Source of the DNA: Streptococcaceae bacterium AF54-32pH5A
Lineage (GTDB): Bacteria; Bacillota; Bacilli; Lactobacillales; Streptococcaceae
Assembly (NCBI GenBank): GCA_027682205.1
Contig: JAQDAD010000004.1
Location: 1 to 64,000 of the forward strand
Direction: 5' to 3'
Length of the DNA: 64,000 bases
In this document: positions 14,595 through 25,831 of the stretch, one piece after another
Layout: each line of letters starts with the position of its first letter
Position numbering within the stretch: position 1 is the stretch's first letter
Notes under the pieces: generated by a model
Seen by the model: only the letters and a program-made list of their open reading frames with translations
The model's database searches: none
What the model was told of the DNA's origin: nothing
Made by a program: the position numbers and the translations under genes

Positions 14595-16748
14595 ATGAAA
14601 TTTGGAAAAAGGCACTATCGTCCCCAGGTGGATCAGATGGATTGCGGTGTGGCTGCATTGGCCATGGTGTTTGGCTACTACGGTAGTTATTACTCCTTGG
14701 CTCACTTGCGAGAATTGGCCAAGACGACTATGGATGGGACGACGGCTTTGGGGCTTGTAAAGGTGGCAGAGGAAATCGGTTTTGAAACGCGGGCTATCAA
14801 GGCGGATATGACGCTCTTTGATCTACCAGATTTGACCTTTCCGTTTGTAGCCCATGTGCTCAAGGAAGGGAAATTGCTCCATTACTATGTGGTGATTGGT
14901 CAGGATAAGAAGACGATCCATATCGCTGATCCAGATCCTGGTGTCAAGCTGACTAAGATTTCTCGTGAGAGATTTGCTGAGGAGTGGACAGGTGTCAGTC
15001 TCTTTATGGCTCCGTCTCCAGACTATAAACCCCATAAGGAGAAAAAACAGGGGCTCCTATCCTTCTTACCAATCTTACTCAAACAACGTGGCTTAATTGC
15101 CAATATCGTCTTGGCAACACTCTTGGTAACCTTGATCAATATCGTGGGATCTTATTATCTTCAGTCTATCATTGATAGTTACGTGCCAGACCAGATGCGC
15201 TCGACCTTGGGCATCATCTCTATTGGGCTGGTCATCGTCTATATCCTCCAGCAGATTTTGTCCTATGCGCAGGAATATCTCTTACTCGTTCTGGGACAAC
15301 GGCTGTCCATCGATGTGATTTTGTCCTACATCAAGCATGTTTTTCACCTGCCGATGTCCTTTTTTGCGACACGCAGGACAGGGGAGATTGTATCTCGTTT
15401 TACAGATGCTAACAGTATCATTGATGCGCTAGCTTCGACCATTCTGTCTATCTTTTTAGATGTGTCGACGATTTTGATTATTTCGCTTGTCTTGTTTTCA
15501 CAAAACATGACGCTCTTTTTCATTAGTCTCCTTGCCCTTCCTATTTATACCGTGATTATCTTTGCTTTTATGAAGCCTTTTGAAAAGATGAATCGGGATA
15601 CCATGGAAGCCAATGCGGTTCTGTCTTCTTCTATCATTGAGGACATCAACGGTATTGAGACCATTAAGTCTTTGACCAGTGAAAGTTCACGCTATCAAAA
15701 GATTGATAAGGAATTCGTAGCTTATCTGAAAAAATCCTTTACCTACAGTCGGGCAGAAAGTCAACAAAAGGCTCTGAAAAAAGTTGCCCAGCTCCTGCTT
15801 AATGTTGCCGTTCTCTGGATGGGAGCAGTGCTCGTCATGGATGGAAAAATGAGTTTGGGTCAGCTGATTACCTATAATACCTTGCTTGTTTACTTTACCA
15901 ATCCTTTGGAAAATATCATCAACCTGCAAACCAAACTTCAGACAGCGCAAGTTGCCAATAACCGTCTGAACGAGGTCTATCTGGTAGCTTCGGAGTTTGA
16001 GGAGAAAAAAACAGTCGAAGATTTGAGCATGATGAAGGGAGATATGACCTTTAAGCAGATTCACTATAAGTATGGCTATGGTCGAGACGTCTTGTCGAAT
16101 ATCAATTTGACGATTCCACAAGGGGCTAAGGTAGCTTTTGTTGGGATTTCAGGGTCAGGTAAGACGACCTTGGCCAAGATGATGGTTAATTTCTACGACC
16201 CTAGTCAGGGAGAGATTAGTCTGGGTGGTGTCAATCTCAATCAGATTGATAAAAAAGCCTTGCGCCAGTATATCAACTATCTACCTCAACAGCCCTATGT
16301 CTTTAACGGAACAATTTTGGAGAATCTTCTCCTTGGAGCCAAGGATGGGACGACTCAGGAAGATATCATACGAGCAGTTGAATTGGCCGAGATTCGAGAG
16401 GATATCGAGCGCATGCCACTGAATTATCAAACAGAATTGACTTCGGATGGGGCAGGTATTTCTGGGGGGCAACGACAACGAATTGCTTTGGCGCGTGCTC
16501 TTTTAACGGATGCTCCTGTTCTGATATTGGACGAGGCGACCAGCAGTCTGGATATCTTGACAGAAAAGCGGATTGTGGATAATCTCATGGCTTTGGACAA
16601 GACCTTGATTTTTATCGCCCACCGCTTGACCATCGCTGAGCGGACAGAGAAGGTTGTTGTCTTGGATCAGGGCAAGATTGTCGAAGAAGGCACCCATGCA
16701 GCCTTGCTTGCCCGAGGTGGATTTTACGCTCATTTGGTCAATAGCTAG
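14595..16748 (+). CDS. comA: ComA, bacteriocin/CSP processing ABC exporter
   Basis: ComA cuts double-glycine leaders and exports the peptide, notably the competence-stimulating peptide and, in pneumococcus, also Blp-type peptides. It has a C39 peptidase domain (Cys17 in QVDQMDCG, His in LLHYYVVIG, Asp in IADPDP), six membrane segments (about 170-450) and an ABC domain (Walker A GISGSGKTT, signature ISGGQRQRIALA, Walker B VLILDEATSS). The start at 14595 has AAGGAG 6 bases upstream and gives 717 aa; the ATG at 14589 touches the SD. Paired with comB; a likely exporter for the peptides just upstream. Confidence 0.95.
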   Translation: MKFGKRHYRPQVDQMDCGVAALAMVFGYYGSYYSLAHLRELAKTTMDGTTALGLVKVAEEIGFETRAIKADMTLFDLPDLTFPFVAHVLKEGKLLHYYVVIGQDKKTIHIADPDPGVKLTKISRERFAEEWTGVSLFMAPSPDYKPHKEKKQGLLSFLPILLKQRGLIANIVLATLLVTLINIVGSYYLQSIIDSYVPDQMRSTLGIISIGLVIVYILQQILSYAQEYLLLVLGQRLSIDVILSYIKHVFHLPMSFFATRRTGEIVSRFTDANSIIDALASTILSIFLDVSTILIISLVLFSQNMTLFFISLLALPIYTVIIFAFMKPFEKMNRDTMEANAVLSSSIIEDINGIETIKSLTSESSRYQKIDKEFVAYLKKSFTYSRAESQQKALKKVAQLLLNVAVLWMGAVLVMDGKMSLGQLITYNTLLVYFTNPLENIINLQTKLQTAQVANNRLNEVYLVASEFEEKKTVEDLSMMKGDMTFKQIHYKYGYGRDVLSNINLTIPQGAKVAFVGISGSGKTTLAKMMVNFYDPSQGEISLGGVNLNQIDKKALRQYINYLPQQPYVFNGTILENLLLGAKDGTTQEDIIRAVELAEIREDIERMPLNYQTELTSDGAGISGGQRQRIALARALLTDAPVLILDEATSSLDILTEKRIVDNLMALDKTLIFIAHRLTIAERTEKVVVLDQGKIVEEGTHAALLARGGFYAHLVNS

Positions 16749-16760
16749 AAAGAGGAGAAG

Positions 16761-18110
16761 ATGAAACCAGAATTTTTAGAAAGTGCGGAGTTTTACCATC
16801 GTCGTTACCATAATTTTTCCAGTCGGGTGATTTTACCCATGTCGCTTTTGCTCGTGTTTCTGTTAGGATTTATAACTTTTGCAGAGAAGGAGATTAGTTT
16901 GTCTACCAGAGCGACTGTCGAACCTAGTCGGATCATTGCCAATATCCAGTCGACTAGCAATCAACGCATTGTGGCAAATTATCTGGAAGAGAACAAGTTG
17001 GTCAAGCAGGGGGAGCTACTCGTTCAGTACCAGCAAGGGGCTGAGGCTGTCCAGGTCGAAGCATATGCCAGTCAATTGGAGATGTTAAAGGATCAAAAAA
17101 AGCAGTTGGGTTATTTGCAATCCAGTTTGAAAGAGGGGAGAGATCAATTTCCAGAGGCGGATAAGTTTGGATATCAGGAGATGTTTCGAGATTATCTCAG
17201 CCAAGCTAGTAGTCTTAGGAGCAATGTTTCGCAGCAAAATGCTAGCATTTCCTCTCAAAATGCGGCAGCAAGCCAGAGCCAAGCCGAGCTTGGCAATCTT
17301 ATCAGCCAAACGAAGGATAAAATTCGAGATTACAAAACAGCTAAGTCGGCGATTGAAACAGGAAATCAACTGGATAGTCAGAATCCAGCCTACTCATTTT
17401 ATCAGACCTATAAAAACCAAGCTGGAGAAGATTCGCAAGCTAAATCGCAAGTGATTGCACAGGTGGATGCACAAATCGCCCAGCTAGAGTCTAGTTTAGC
17501 TACTTATCGTGTGCAGTATGCGGGATCTGGAGCTCAACAAGCCTACGCAACGGGATTGGATAGTCAGCTTGAATCCCTCAAGTCTCAGCACCTAGTCAAA
17601 GTCGGCCAGGAATTAACCCTTTTGGATCAGAAAATTTTGGAGGCGGAGTCTGGTAAGAAAGTCCAAGGAGGTCTCCTAGATAAGGGGAAGATTACAGCAA
17701 GCGAAGATGGGGTACTTCACCTTAATCCTGAGACCAGCGATTCTACCATGGTTGCAGAAGGAACCTTGCTAGCCCAACTCTACCCAGCCTTGGAACGAGA
17801 AGGCAAAACTAAACTCACAGCTTATCTCAGTTCAAAAGATGTTGCAAGGCTCAAGGTCGGCGATTCTGTTCGCTTTACTACAATCAAGGATACCAACAAA
17901 GAGCTCGTTCTTGTTTCTGTGATTACGAATATTGATGCGACAGCTACCAAGACTGAAAAGGGGAATTTCTTTAAAATAGAGGCGGAAACAGGTCTAACTC
18001 CTGAACAGGCGGAAAAACTTCGCTACGGTTCAGAAGGACGTCTGACGCTAATCACAGGGAAGAAAAATTATCTGAGATACTACTTAGATCAATTTTTAAA
18101 CAGAGAATAA
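16761..18110 (+). CDS. comB: ComB, exporter accessory protein
   Basis: ComB works with ComA to export competence peptide. At 449 aa it has a single N-terminal membrane segment (about 20-40), a long Gln/Ser-rich coiled-coil region (90-290) and a C-terminal beta-rich part with [16 protein letters not shown], the pattern of HlyD-type accessory proteins of bacteriocin exporters. Twelve bases after comA, same operon. Confidence 0.94.
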   Translation: MKPEFLESAEFYHRRYHNFSSRVILPMSLLLVFLLGFITFAEKEISLSTRATVEPSRIIANIQSTSNQRIVANYLEENKLVKQGELLVQYQQGAEAVQVEAYASQLEMLKDQKKQLGYLQSSLKEGRDQFPEADKFGYQEMFRDYLSQASSLRSNVSQQNASISSQNAAASQSQAELGNLISQTKDKIRDYKTAKSAIETGNQLDSQNPAYSFYQTYKNQAGEDSQAKSQVIAQVDAQIAQLESSLATYRVQYAGSGAQQAYATGLDSQLESLKSQHLVKVGQELTLLDQKILEAESGKKVQGGLLDKGKITASEDGVLHLNPETSDSTMVAEGTLLAQLYPALEREGKTKLTAYLSSKDVARLKVGDSVRFTTIKDTNKELVLVSVITNIDATATKTEKGNFFKIEAETGLTPEQAEKLRYGSEGRLTLITGKKNYLRYYLDQFLNRE

Positions 18111-18142
18111 TGTTTGCTTTTAATGCAATATTATACTTTTAA

Positions 18143-18174
18143 AACTGTAAAATGTTTTGATTTTACAGTTTTTC
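18143..18174 (+). terminator. Terminator after comAB
   Basis: AACTGTAAAAT pairs with ATTTTACAGTT (18160-18170), followed by TTT. Confidence 0.8.
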
Positions 18175-18198
18175 TTAATGTTAAAAGAAGGAATTTTG

Positions 18199-18213
18199 CC
18201 ATCGTTCGCAAAT
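18199..18213 (+). promoter_or_regulatory. Candidate PurBox upstream of purC
   Basis: CATCGTTCGCAAAT reads on the other strand ATTTGCGAACGATG, with the CGAAC core of PurR boxes. It directly precedes the purC -35. Confidence 0.45.
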
Positions 18214-18215
18214 TC

Positions 18216-18244
18216 TTGCTATTTTTCTTATTTTGTAGTAGAAT
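18216..18244 (+). promoter_or_regulatory. Promoter of the purC operon
   Basis: TTGCTA (18216-18221), 17 bases, TAGAAT (18239-18244). Confidence 0.65.
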
Positions 18245-18276
18245 GAAGTAAAGAAATACGAAAGGCGAACTTTAAC

Positions 18277-18984
18277 ATGTCAAAAGAATTGATCTATTCG
18301 GGGAAAGCCAAGGATATCTATACGACTGAGGATGAAAATCTTATTATTTCAACTTACAAGGATCAGGCGACTGCTTTCAATGGTGTCAAGAAGGAGCAGA
18401 TTGCAGGTAAGGGAGTGTTGAATAATCAGATTTCATCTTTTATTTTTGAGAAATTAAACGCTGCTGGTGTAGCGACTCACTTTGTGGAGAAACTTTCGGA
18501 CACAGAACAGCTCAACAAAAAGGTTGAGATTATTCCTTTGGAAGTTGTGCTCCGCAACTATACAGCTGGTTCTTTTTCAAAACGTTTTGGTGTGGAAGAG
18601 GGCATCGCCTTGGAGACTCCGATTGTCGAATTTTACTATAAAAATGATGATTTGGATGATCCCTTTATCAATGACGAGCATGTAAAGTTCCTACAGATTG
18701 CGGATGATCAGCAGATTGCTTACTTGAAGGAAGAAACGCGTCATATTAATGAACTCTTGAAAGCCTGGTTTGCTGAGATTGGGCTTAAGTTGATTGACTT
18801 TAAACTAGAGTTCGGTTTTGACAAGGATGGCAAGATTATCTTGGCAGACGAATTTTCACCAGATAACTGCCGACTTTGGGACGCTGACGGTAACCACATG
18901 GACAAGGATGTTTTCCGTCGTGGTTTAGGTGAATTGACAGACGTTTATGAAGTTGTCTGGGAGAAGTTGCAAGGTTTAAAATAG
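18277..18984 (+). CDS. purC: SAICAR synthetase
   Basis: PurC adds aspartate to CAIR with ATP. The 235-aa protein starts [12 protein letters not shown], the family start, and carries [12 protein letters not shown], the conserved LIDFKLEFG strand and [13 protein letters not shown]. First gene of the purC-L-F-M-N-(ORF)-H cluster behind a PurBox-like site. Confidence 0.96.
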   Translation: MSKELIYSGKAKDIYTTEDENLIISTYKDQATAFNGVKKEQIAGKGVLNNQISSFIFEKLNAAGVATHFVEKLSDTEQLNKKVEIIPLEVVLRNYTAGSFSKRFGVEEGIALETPIVEFYYKNDDLDDPFINDEHVKFLQIADDQQIAYLKEETRHINELLKAWFAEIGLKLIDFKLEFGFDKDGKIILADEFSPDNCRLWDADGNHMDKDVFRRGLGELTDVYEVVWEKLQGLK

Positions 18985-19040
18985 CACCTTCAAGGTCATT
19001 TGGGAACATTGCAAGAGCTGAAATAAAGGAATAAGAATTG

Positions 19041-22000
19041 ATGAATAAACGTATTTTTGTTGAAAAAAAGGCTGATTTTCAGGTCAAGTCAGAGAGTTTG
19101 GTGAGAGAACTCCAGCACAACTTGGGACTGTCAACTTTGAAAAGTATTCGCATTGTGCAAGTTTATGATGTCTTTGACTTGGCAGAGGATTTGTTTGCAT
19201 CTGCAGAAAAACATATCTTTTCTGAACAGGTGACAGACCGTGTCTTGGACGAAGCGGCTGTGCAAGCGGATCTTGCTAACTATGCTTTCTTTGCTATCGA
19301 AAGCTTGCCCGGTCAGTTTGACCAGCGTGCAGCATCTTCACAGGAAGCCTTGCTCTTGCTAGGTAGCTCAAGTGATGTAACGGTTAATACTGCTCAACTT
19401 TACTTGGTCAATAGGGATATCGATGCAACTGAGCTAGAAGCGGTTAAGAACTACCTGCTCAATCCAGTTGATTCTCGTTTCAAGGATATCACAACAGGGA
19501 TTGCCAAGCAGGAATTTTCAGAGTCAGATAAGACCATTCCCAAATTGACATTCTTTGAAAGCTATACAGCAGAAGACTTTGCCCGCTACAAGGCTGAGCA
19601 AGGGATGGCCATGGAAGTGGATGATTTGCTCTTTATCCAAGACTACTTCAAGTCAATCGGGCGCGTGCCAACTGAGACTGAACTCAAAGTTTTGGATACT
19701 TACTGGTCTGACCACTGCCGTCACACAACTTTTGAGACTGAGTTGAAAAATATTGACTTCTCAGCGTCTAAATTTGAAAAGCAATTACAGGAAACCTATG
19801 ACAAATATATCGCTATGCGCGAGGAATTAGGCCGTTCTGAAAAACCACAAACCTTGATGGATATGGCGACTATTTTTGGTCGTTATGAGCGTGCTAATGG
19901 TCGTTTGGACGATATGGAGGTGTCTGACGAAATCAATGCCTGCTCGATCGAAATAGAAGTGGACGTTGATGGTGTCAAGGAACCTTGGCTCCTCATGTTT
20001 AAAAACGAAACTCACAACCACCCAACGGAAATTGAACCATTTGGTGGGGCTGCTACTTGTATCGGTGGAGCCATTCGTGACCCGTTGTCAGGCCGTTCCT
20101 ACGTTTACCAAGCCATGCGTATCTCTGGTGCGGGTGATATTACAGCACCGATTTCAGAAACTCGTGCTGGGAAATTGCCACAACAAGTCATTTCTAAAAC
20201 AGCGGCTCATGGTTATTCTTCTTACGGGAATCAGATTGGGCTTGCGACAACCTACGTTCGTGAGTACTTCCATCCGGGCTTTGTAGCCAAACGTATGGAG
20301 CTTGGTGCCGTTGTCGGTGCGGCTCCAAAGGGCAATGTTGTCCGTGAAAAACCGGAAGCGGGCGATGTCATTATCCTTCTCGGTGGCAAGACTGGACGTG
20401 ATGGTGTCGGTGGTGCGACTGGTTCTTCTAAGGTTCAAACAGTTGAATCGGTTGAAACAGCTGGAGCTGAGGTTCAAAAGGGGAATGCTATCGAAGAGCG
20501 CAAGATTCAGCGCCTTTTCCGTAATGGCGATGTCACTCGTCTCATCAAGAAATCCAACGACTTTGGTGCTGGTGGTGTCTGTGTAGCCATCGGTGAATTG
20601 GCAGATGGTCTTGAAATCGACCTTAATAAGGTTCCTCTTAAATACCAAGGCTTGAATGGTACAGAAATTGCTATCTCTGAATCTCAAGAACGGATGGCAG
20701 TTGTGGTGCGTCCTGAAGACGTAGATGCCTTCGTTGCGGAATGTAATAAAGAAAATATTGACGCTGTTGTTGTGGCAACAGTGACTGAAAAACCAAATCT
20801 TGTCATGAACTGGAATGGCGAGACGATTGTCGACTTGGAACGTCGTTTCCTTGATACAAACGGTGTGCGCGTGGTCGTCGATGCAAAGGTGGTAGACAAG
20901 GATGTCAAGCTTCCAGAAGAACGCACAACAAGCACTAACACACTTGAAGCAGATACCCTTGCTGTTCTGTCTGATTTGAACCATGCGAGTCAAAAAGGCT
21001 TGCAAACCATCTTTGACTGTTCGGTCGGTCGTTCAACGGTTAATCACCCACTTGGTGGTCGCTACCAACTCACACCAACTGAAGCTTCTGTGCAGAAATT
21101 ACCAGTTCAGCACGGTGTGACGCATACTGCGTCTGTCATGGCACAAGGTTTCAACCCTTATGTGGCAGAATGGTCTCCATACCACGGTGCTGCCTATGCG
21201 GTTATCGAAGCAACCGCTCGTTTGGTTGCTGCTGGTGCAAACTGGTCCAAGGCTCGTTTCTCATACCAAGAATATTTCGAGCGCATGGACAAGCAAGCAG
21301 AGCGTTTCGGTCAGCCAGTAGCCGCTCTTCTAGGCTCTATCGAAGCACAAATCCAGCTTGGTTTGCCATCTATCGGTGGTAAAGACTCTATGTCTGGTAC
21401 CTTTGAAGAATTAACCGTACCGCCAACCTTGGTTGCCTTTGGGGTGACAACAGCAGATAGCCGTAAGGTCCTCTCTCCTGAGTTCAAGACTGCTGGTGAA
21501 AACATCTACTACATCCCAGGTCAAGCTCTCTCTACAGAGATTGATTTTGACTTGATTAAGCAAAACTTTGCTCAGTTTGAAGCCCTTCAAAAAGCTCACA
21601 AAGTGACGGCAGCTTCAGCTGTTAAATATGGTGGTGTTATTGAAAGTTTGGCACTTGCTACCTTTGGGAACCATATCGGTGCAGAGGTGACCTTGCCTGA
21701 ACTTGAAAATTCTTTGACAGCTCAGCTAGGCGGATTTGTCTTCACATCTCCTGAAGAAATCGTTGGGGTGGAGAAGATCGGTCAAACGAAAGCAGACTTT
21801 ACACTCCTTGTCAACGGTGTGAAGCTAGATGGACAGAAACTTGACAGCGCCTTCCAAGGAACATTGGAAGCAGTCTATCCTACTGAATTTGCCCAAGCGA
21901 AAGAACTGGAAGAAGTACCTGCTGTGGCATCAGATGCTGTGATTAAAGCCAAAGAAAGAGTTGAAACACCTGTGGTTTACATCCCAGTATTCCCAGGAAC

Positions 22001-22766
22001 CAACTCAGAATATGACTCAGCTAAAGCCTTTGAGAAAGAAGGAGCAGAAGTTAACTTGGTGCCATTCGTGACACTCAATGAAGAAGCCATTGTCAAGTCA
22101 GTTGAAACCATGGTTGACAATATTGGTAAGGCTAACATCCTCTTCTTTGCAGGTGGATTCTCAGCTGCGGACGAGCCAGATGGTTCAGCCAAGTTTATCG
22201 TCAACATCCTGCTCAATGAAAAAGTGCGTGCAGCCATTGATAGCTTTATTGCTCGTGGTGGCTTGATTATCGGTATCTGTAATGGATTTCAAGCTCTCGT
22301 AAAATCAGGTCTTCTTCCATACGGGAACTTTGAGGATGCCACTAGCACTAGCCCAACTCTCTTCTACAATGATGCCAACCAACACGTGGCCAAGATGGTG
22401 GAAACCCGCATTGCCAATACTAACTCGCCATGGTTGGCTGGAGTGCAAGTGGGCGATATCCACGCTATTCCTGTTTCGCACGGTGAAGGGAAGTTTGTCG
22501 TGACAGCTGAGGAATTTGCGGAACTCCGTGACAATGGCCAAATTTTCAGCCAATACGTGGACTTTGACGGAAAACCAACTATGGATTCCAAGTACAATCC
22601 AAATGGTTCAGTCAACGCTATCGAGGGAATCACTAGCAAGAACGGCCAAATCATCGGTAAGATGGGTCACTCAGAACGTTATGAAGACGGTCTTTTCCAA
22701 AATATCCCAGGAAGTAAAGACCAGCACCTGTTCGCGTCGGCTGTGCGTTATTTCACAGGGAAATAA
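19041..22766 (+). CDS. purL: FGAM synthetase (single-chain PurL)
   Basis: Converts FGAR to FGAM using glutamine and ATP. At 1241 aa this is the large form that fuses the synthetase and glutaminase domains, whereas Bacillus uses separate PurS/L/Q. The synthetase has THNHPTEIEPFGGAATCIGG; the C-terminal class I glutaminase has VFPGTNSEYD, the nucleophile Cys in GICNGFQAL, and PVSHGEGKF. The ATG at 19041 is preferred over the TTG at 19038. Confidence 0.96.
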   Translation: MNKRIFVEKKADFQVKSESLVRELQHNLGLSTLKSIRIVQVYDVFDLAEDLFASAEKHIFSEQVTDRVLDEAAVQADLANYAFFAIESLPGQFDQRAASSQEALLLLGSSSDVTVNTAQLYLVNRDIDATELEAVKNYLLNPVDSRFKDITTGIAKQEFSESDKTIPKLTFFESYTAEDFARYKAEQGMAMEVDDLLFIQDYFKSIGRVPTETELKVLDTYWSDHCRHTTFETELKNIDFSASKFEKQLQETYDKYIAMREELGRSEKPQTLMDMATIFGRYERANGRLDDMEVSDEINACSIEIEVDVDGVKEPWLLMFKNETHNHPTEIEPFGGAATCIGGAIRDPLSGRSYVYQAMRISGAGDITAPISETRAGKLPQQVISKTAAHGYSSYGNQIGLATTYVREYFHPGFVAKRMELGAVVGAAPKGNVVREKPEAGDVIILLGGKTGRDGVGGATGSSKVQTVESVETAGAEVQKGNAIEERKIQRLFRNGDVTRLIKKSNDFGAGGVCVAIGELADGLEIDLNKVPLKYQGLNGTEIAISESQERMAVVVRPEDVDAFVAECNKENIDAVVVATVTEKPNLVMNWNGETIVDLERRFLDTNGVRVVVDAKVVDKDVKLPEERTTSTNTLEADTLAVLSDLNHASQKGLQTIFDCSVGRSTVNHPLGGRYQLTPTEASVQKLPVQHGVTHTASVMAQGFNPYVAEWSPYHGAAYAVIEATARLVAAGANWSKARFSYQEYFERMDKQAERFGQPVAALLGSIEAQIQLGLPSIGGKDSMSGTFEELTVPPTLVAFGVTTADSRKVLSPEFKTAGENIYYIPGQALSTEIDFDLIKQNFAQFEALQKAHKVTAASAVKYGGVIESLALATFGNHIGAEVTLPELENSLTAQLGGFVFTSPEEIVGVEKIGQTKADFTLLVNGVKLDGQKLDSAFQGTLEAVYPTEFAQAKELEEVPAVASDAVIKAKERVETPVVYIPVFPGTNSEYDSAKAFEKEGAEVNLVPFVTLNEEAIVKSVETMVDNIGKANILFFAGGFSAADEPDGSAKFIVNILLNEKVRAAIDSFIARGGLIIGICNGFQALVKSGLLPYGNFEDATSTSPTLFYNDANQHVAKMVETRIANTNSPWLAGVQVGDIHAIPVSHGEGKFVVTAEEFAELRDNGQIFSQYVDFDGKPTMDSKYNPNGSVNAIEGITSKNGQIIGKMGHSERYEDGLFQNIPGSKDQHLFASAVRYFTGK

Positions 22767-22778
22767 AAGGTATAAAAA

Positions 22779-24221
22779 ATGACATACGAAGTAAAATCTC
22801 TTAATGAAGAATGTGGTGTTTTCGGTATCTGGGGGCATCCAGATGCTGCTAAGTTGACCTATTTTGGTCTCCACAGTCTTCAGCACCGTGGTCAGGAGGG
22901 GGCAGGAATCCTCTCCAATGACCACGGACAATTGAAGCGTCATCGTGATATGGGGCTTTTATCAGAAGTGTTCAGAAATCCTGCTAATTTGGATAAATTG
23001 ACAGGGACTGGAGCGATTGGACACGTGCGTTATGCGACTGCTGGCGAAGCTTCTGTAGATAATATCCAGCCCTTCCTCTTTCGCTTTCATGATATGCAGT
23101 TTGGACTTGCTCACAACGGAAACCTGACCAATGCCGAATCGCTCAAGAAAGAATTGGAACAAAGAGGAGCTATTTTCAGCGCGACTTCGGACTCGGAAAT
23201 CTTGGCTCACTTGATTCGCCGTAGTCACAATCCTAGCTTGATGGGCAAAATCAAGGAAGCACTTAGTCTTGTCAAAGGTGGCTTTGCTTATATCTTGTTG
23301 TTTGAGGACAAGTTGATTGCTGCGCTTGACCCTAATGGTTTTCGTCCGCTTTCGATCGGAAAAATGGCCAATGGAGCGGTAGTCGTTTCCTCTGAAACCT
23401 GTGCCTTTGAAGTAATCGGTGCTGAGTGGATTCGCGATGTGAAACCAGGCGAGATTGTCATTATTGACGACAATGGGATCCAGTATGATAGCTACACAAA
23501 TGATACTCAGCTCGCGATTTGCTCTATGGAGTATATCTACTTTGCCCGTCCTGACTCCAATATCCATGGAGTCAATGTCCATACGGCACGGAAACGTATG
23601 GGTGCCCAATTAGCGCGTGAATTTAAGCATGAGGCAGATATCGTGGTCGGTGTGCCTAATTCCTCACTCAGCGCAGCCATGGGCTTTGCGGAAGAATCCG
23701 GTCTGCCAAATGAAATGGGTCTGATCAAAAACCAATACACCCAACGCACCTTTATCCAACCGACTCAAGAATTGCGGGAGCAAGGGGTGCGGATGAAGCT
23801 GTCTGCTGTTTCAGGCGTTGTCAAAGGCAAACGTGTCGTCATGATTGATGATTCCATTGTTCGTGGGACAACCTCTCGTCGCATCGTTCAGCTATTGAAA
23901 GAAGCAGGTGCGTCCGAGGTTCACGTTGCCATTGGAAGTCCTGCGCTAGCTTATCCATGCTTTTACGGGATTGATATCCAGACGCGTCAGGAGCTGATTG
24001 CGGCCAATCATACGGTAGAAGAAACCTGCCAAATCATTGGTGCGGATAGCCTGACCTATCTTTCGATTGATGGCTTGATTAACTCTATCGGGATTGAAAC
24101 AGATGCACCAAATGGCGGTCTCTGTGTCGCTTATTTTGACGGTGACTACCCAACTCCTCTCTACGACTATGAAGAAGAATACCGAAGAAGCTTGGCTGAC
24201 AAGACCAGTTTTTACAAATAG
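22779..24221 (+). CDS. purF: Amidophosphoribosyltransferase
   Basis: Commits PRPP and glutamine to purine synthesis. The first 11 residues are a propeptide; Cys12 (EECGVFGIWG) becomes the N-terminal nucleophile of the glutaminase. GTGAIGHVRYATAG, LAHNGNLTN and SDSEILAHL follow, then the phosphoribosyl-binding VVMIDDSIVRGTTSRR. 480 aa, full length. Twelve bases after purL. Confidence 0.96.
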   Translation: MTYEVKSLNEECGVFGIWGHPDAAKLTYFGLHSLQHRGQEGAGILSNDHGQLKRHRDMGLLSEVFRNPANLDKLTGTGAIGHVRYATAGEASVDNIQPFLFRFHDMQFGLAHNGNLTNAESLKKELEQRGAIFSATSDSEILAHLIRRSHNPSLMGKIKEALSLVKGGFAYILLFEDKLIAALDPNGFRPLSIGKMANGAVVVSSETCAFEVIGAEWIRDVKPGEIVIIDDNGIQYDSYTNDTQLAICSMEYIYFARPDSNIHGVNVHTARKRMGAQLAREFKHEADIVVGVPNSSLSAAMGFAEESGLPNEMGLIKNQYTQRTFIQPTQELREQGVRMKLSAVSGVVKGKRVVMIDDSIVRGTTSRRIVQLLKEAGASEVHVAIGSPALAYPCFYGIDIQTRQELIAANHTVEETCQIIGADSLTYLSIDGLINSIGIETDAPNGGLCVAYFDGDYPTPLYDYEEEYRRSLADKTSFYK

Positions 24222-24260
24222 ACGGCTAAAGACTCTCCATTAAAGGAAAGGAATAAAGAA

Positions 24261-25283
24261 ATGACAAATAAAAATGCATACGCTCAATCTGGTGTGGATG
24301 TTGAAGCGGGTTATGAAGTTGTTGAGCGGATCAAAAAGCACGTAGCTCGTACGGAGCGTGCGGGTGTTATGGGAGCTCTAGGTGGTTTCGGTGGCATGTT
24401 TGACCTTTCAAAGACTGGTGTCAAAGAGCCCGTATTGATTTCAGGGACTGACGGTGTTGGCACCAAGCTCATGCTGGCTATAAAGTATGACAAGCATGAC
24501 ACGATTGGGCAGGACTGTGTGGCCATGTGTGTCAATGATATCATCGCTGCGGGTGCTGAGCCCCTCTATTTCCTCGACTATGTGGCGACAGGGAAGAATG
24601 AACCAGCTAAACTAGAACAAGTTGTCGCTGGTGTAGCAGAAGGTTGTGTGCAGGCAGGCGCCGCTCTCATCGGTGGAGAAACGGCTGAAATGCCAGGTAT
24701 GTATGGCGCAGATGACTATGACTTGGCTGGTTTTGCGGTCGGTGTGGCTGAAAAATCTCAAATCATTGACGGTTCAAAAGTAGCAGAAGGAGATGTGCTT
24801 CTCGGACTCGCTTCAAGTGGTATTCACTCAAATGGCTACTCACTCGTCCGTCGTGTTTTTGCGGACTACACAGGAGAGGAAGTCCTGCCAGAATTAGAAG
24901 GTAAGAAACTCAAGGAAGTTCTGCTAGAGCCGACTCGTATCTATGTCAAGGCTGTCTTGCCACTCATCAAGGAAGGGTTGGTCAATGGCATTGCCCACAT
25001 CACAGGTGGTGGCTTCATTGAGAATGTCCCTCGTATGTTTACAGATGACCTAGCGGCAGAGATTGAAGAAGACAAGGTTCCAGTCTTACCAATCTTCAAA
25101 GCTCTTGAGAAATACGGTCAGATCAAACACGAAGAAATGTTTGAAATCTTTAATATGGGTGTGGGGCTCATGTTGGCAGTCAGCCCTGAAAATGTAAGTC
25201 GTATCAAGGAATTGTTGGATGAACCAGTCTATGAAATTGGTTGCATCGTCAAGAAAGAAAACGAAAGTGTCATCATCAAATGA
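24261..25283 (+). CDS. purM: AIR synthetase
   Basis: PurM closes the imidazole ring to make AIR. The 340-aa protein has the family sequence [35 protein letters not shown] and [12 protein letters not shown]. Its stop overlaps the purN start (ATGA), so the two are coupled. Confidence 0.96.
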   Translation: MTNKNAYAQSGVDVEAGYEVVERIKKHVARTERAGVMGALGGFGGMFDLSKTGVKEPVLISGTDGVGTKLMLAIKYDKHDTIGQDCVAMCVNDIIAAGAEPLYFLDYVATGKNEPAKLEQVVAGVAEGCVQAGAALIGGETAEMPGMYGADDYDLAGFAVGVAEKSQIIDGSKVAEGDVLLGLASSGIHSNGYSLVRRVFADYTGEEVLPELEGKKLKEVLLEPTRIYVKAVLPLIKEGLVNGIAHITGGGFIENVPRMFTDDLAAEIEEDKVPVLPIFKALEKYGQIKHEEMFEIFNMGVGLMLAVSPENVSRIKELLDEPVYEIGCIVKKENESVIIK

Positions 25284-25831
25284 AAAAAATAGCGGTTTTT
25301 GCCTCTGGTAATGGCTCGAATTTTCAGGTGATTGTCGAAAAATTTCCAGTGGAGTTTGTCTTTTCAGACCATCGTGACGCCTATGTGCTCGAGCGTGCAG
25401 AAAAGCTCGGCGTCCTGTCCTATGCTTTTGAACTCAAGGAGTTTGAGAACAAGGCAGACTACGAAGCAGCTCTTGTCGAACTCTTGGAAGAACACCAGAT
25501 TGACTTGGTTTGTCTAGCAGGCTACATGAAAATCGTTGGACCAACCTTATTGGCAGCTTATGAAGGTCGAATCATCAATATCCATCCAGCCTACTTGCCA
25601 GAATTTCCGGGAGCTCATGGGATTGAGGACGCTTGGAATGCTGGTGTTGCTGAGAGTGGCGTGACCATTCACTGGGTGGACTCGGGTGTGGATACAGGAA
25701 AGGTTATTAAACAAGTACGCGTACCACGACTAGCTGATGATACCATCGAAAACTTTGAAGCTCGCATTCATGAGGCAGAGTACAAGTTGTATCCAGAGGT
25801 GTTAGATAGTTTGGGAGTGGAGAGAAGATAA
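25280..25831 (+). CDS. purN: GAR transformylase
   Basis: Transfers formyl from 10-formyl-THF to GAR. The start at 25280 (ATGA overlap with purM) gives 183 aa beginning [16 protein letters not shown], the phosphate-binding loop; [15 protein letters not shown] holds the catalytic Asn and His, and [13 protein letters not shown] the catalytic Asp. Its TAA overlaps the next ATG by one base. Confidence 0.95.
   Translation: MKKIAVFASGNGSNFQVIVEKFPVEFVFSDHRDAYVLERAEKLGVLSYAFELKEFENKADYEAALVELLEEHQIDLVCLAGYMKIVGPTLLAAYEGRIINIHPAYLPEFPGAHGIEDAWNAGVAESGVTIHWVDSGVDTGKVIKQVRVPRLADDTIENFEARIHEAEYKLYPEVLDSLGVERR

Noticed and set aside
20154..21005. Long minus-strand open frame inside purL
   Set aside because: Shadow of purL on the opposite strand, without start signals; Cys/His/Phe-rich composition typical of antisense frames.
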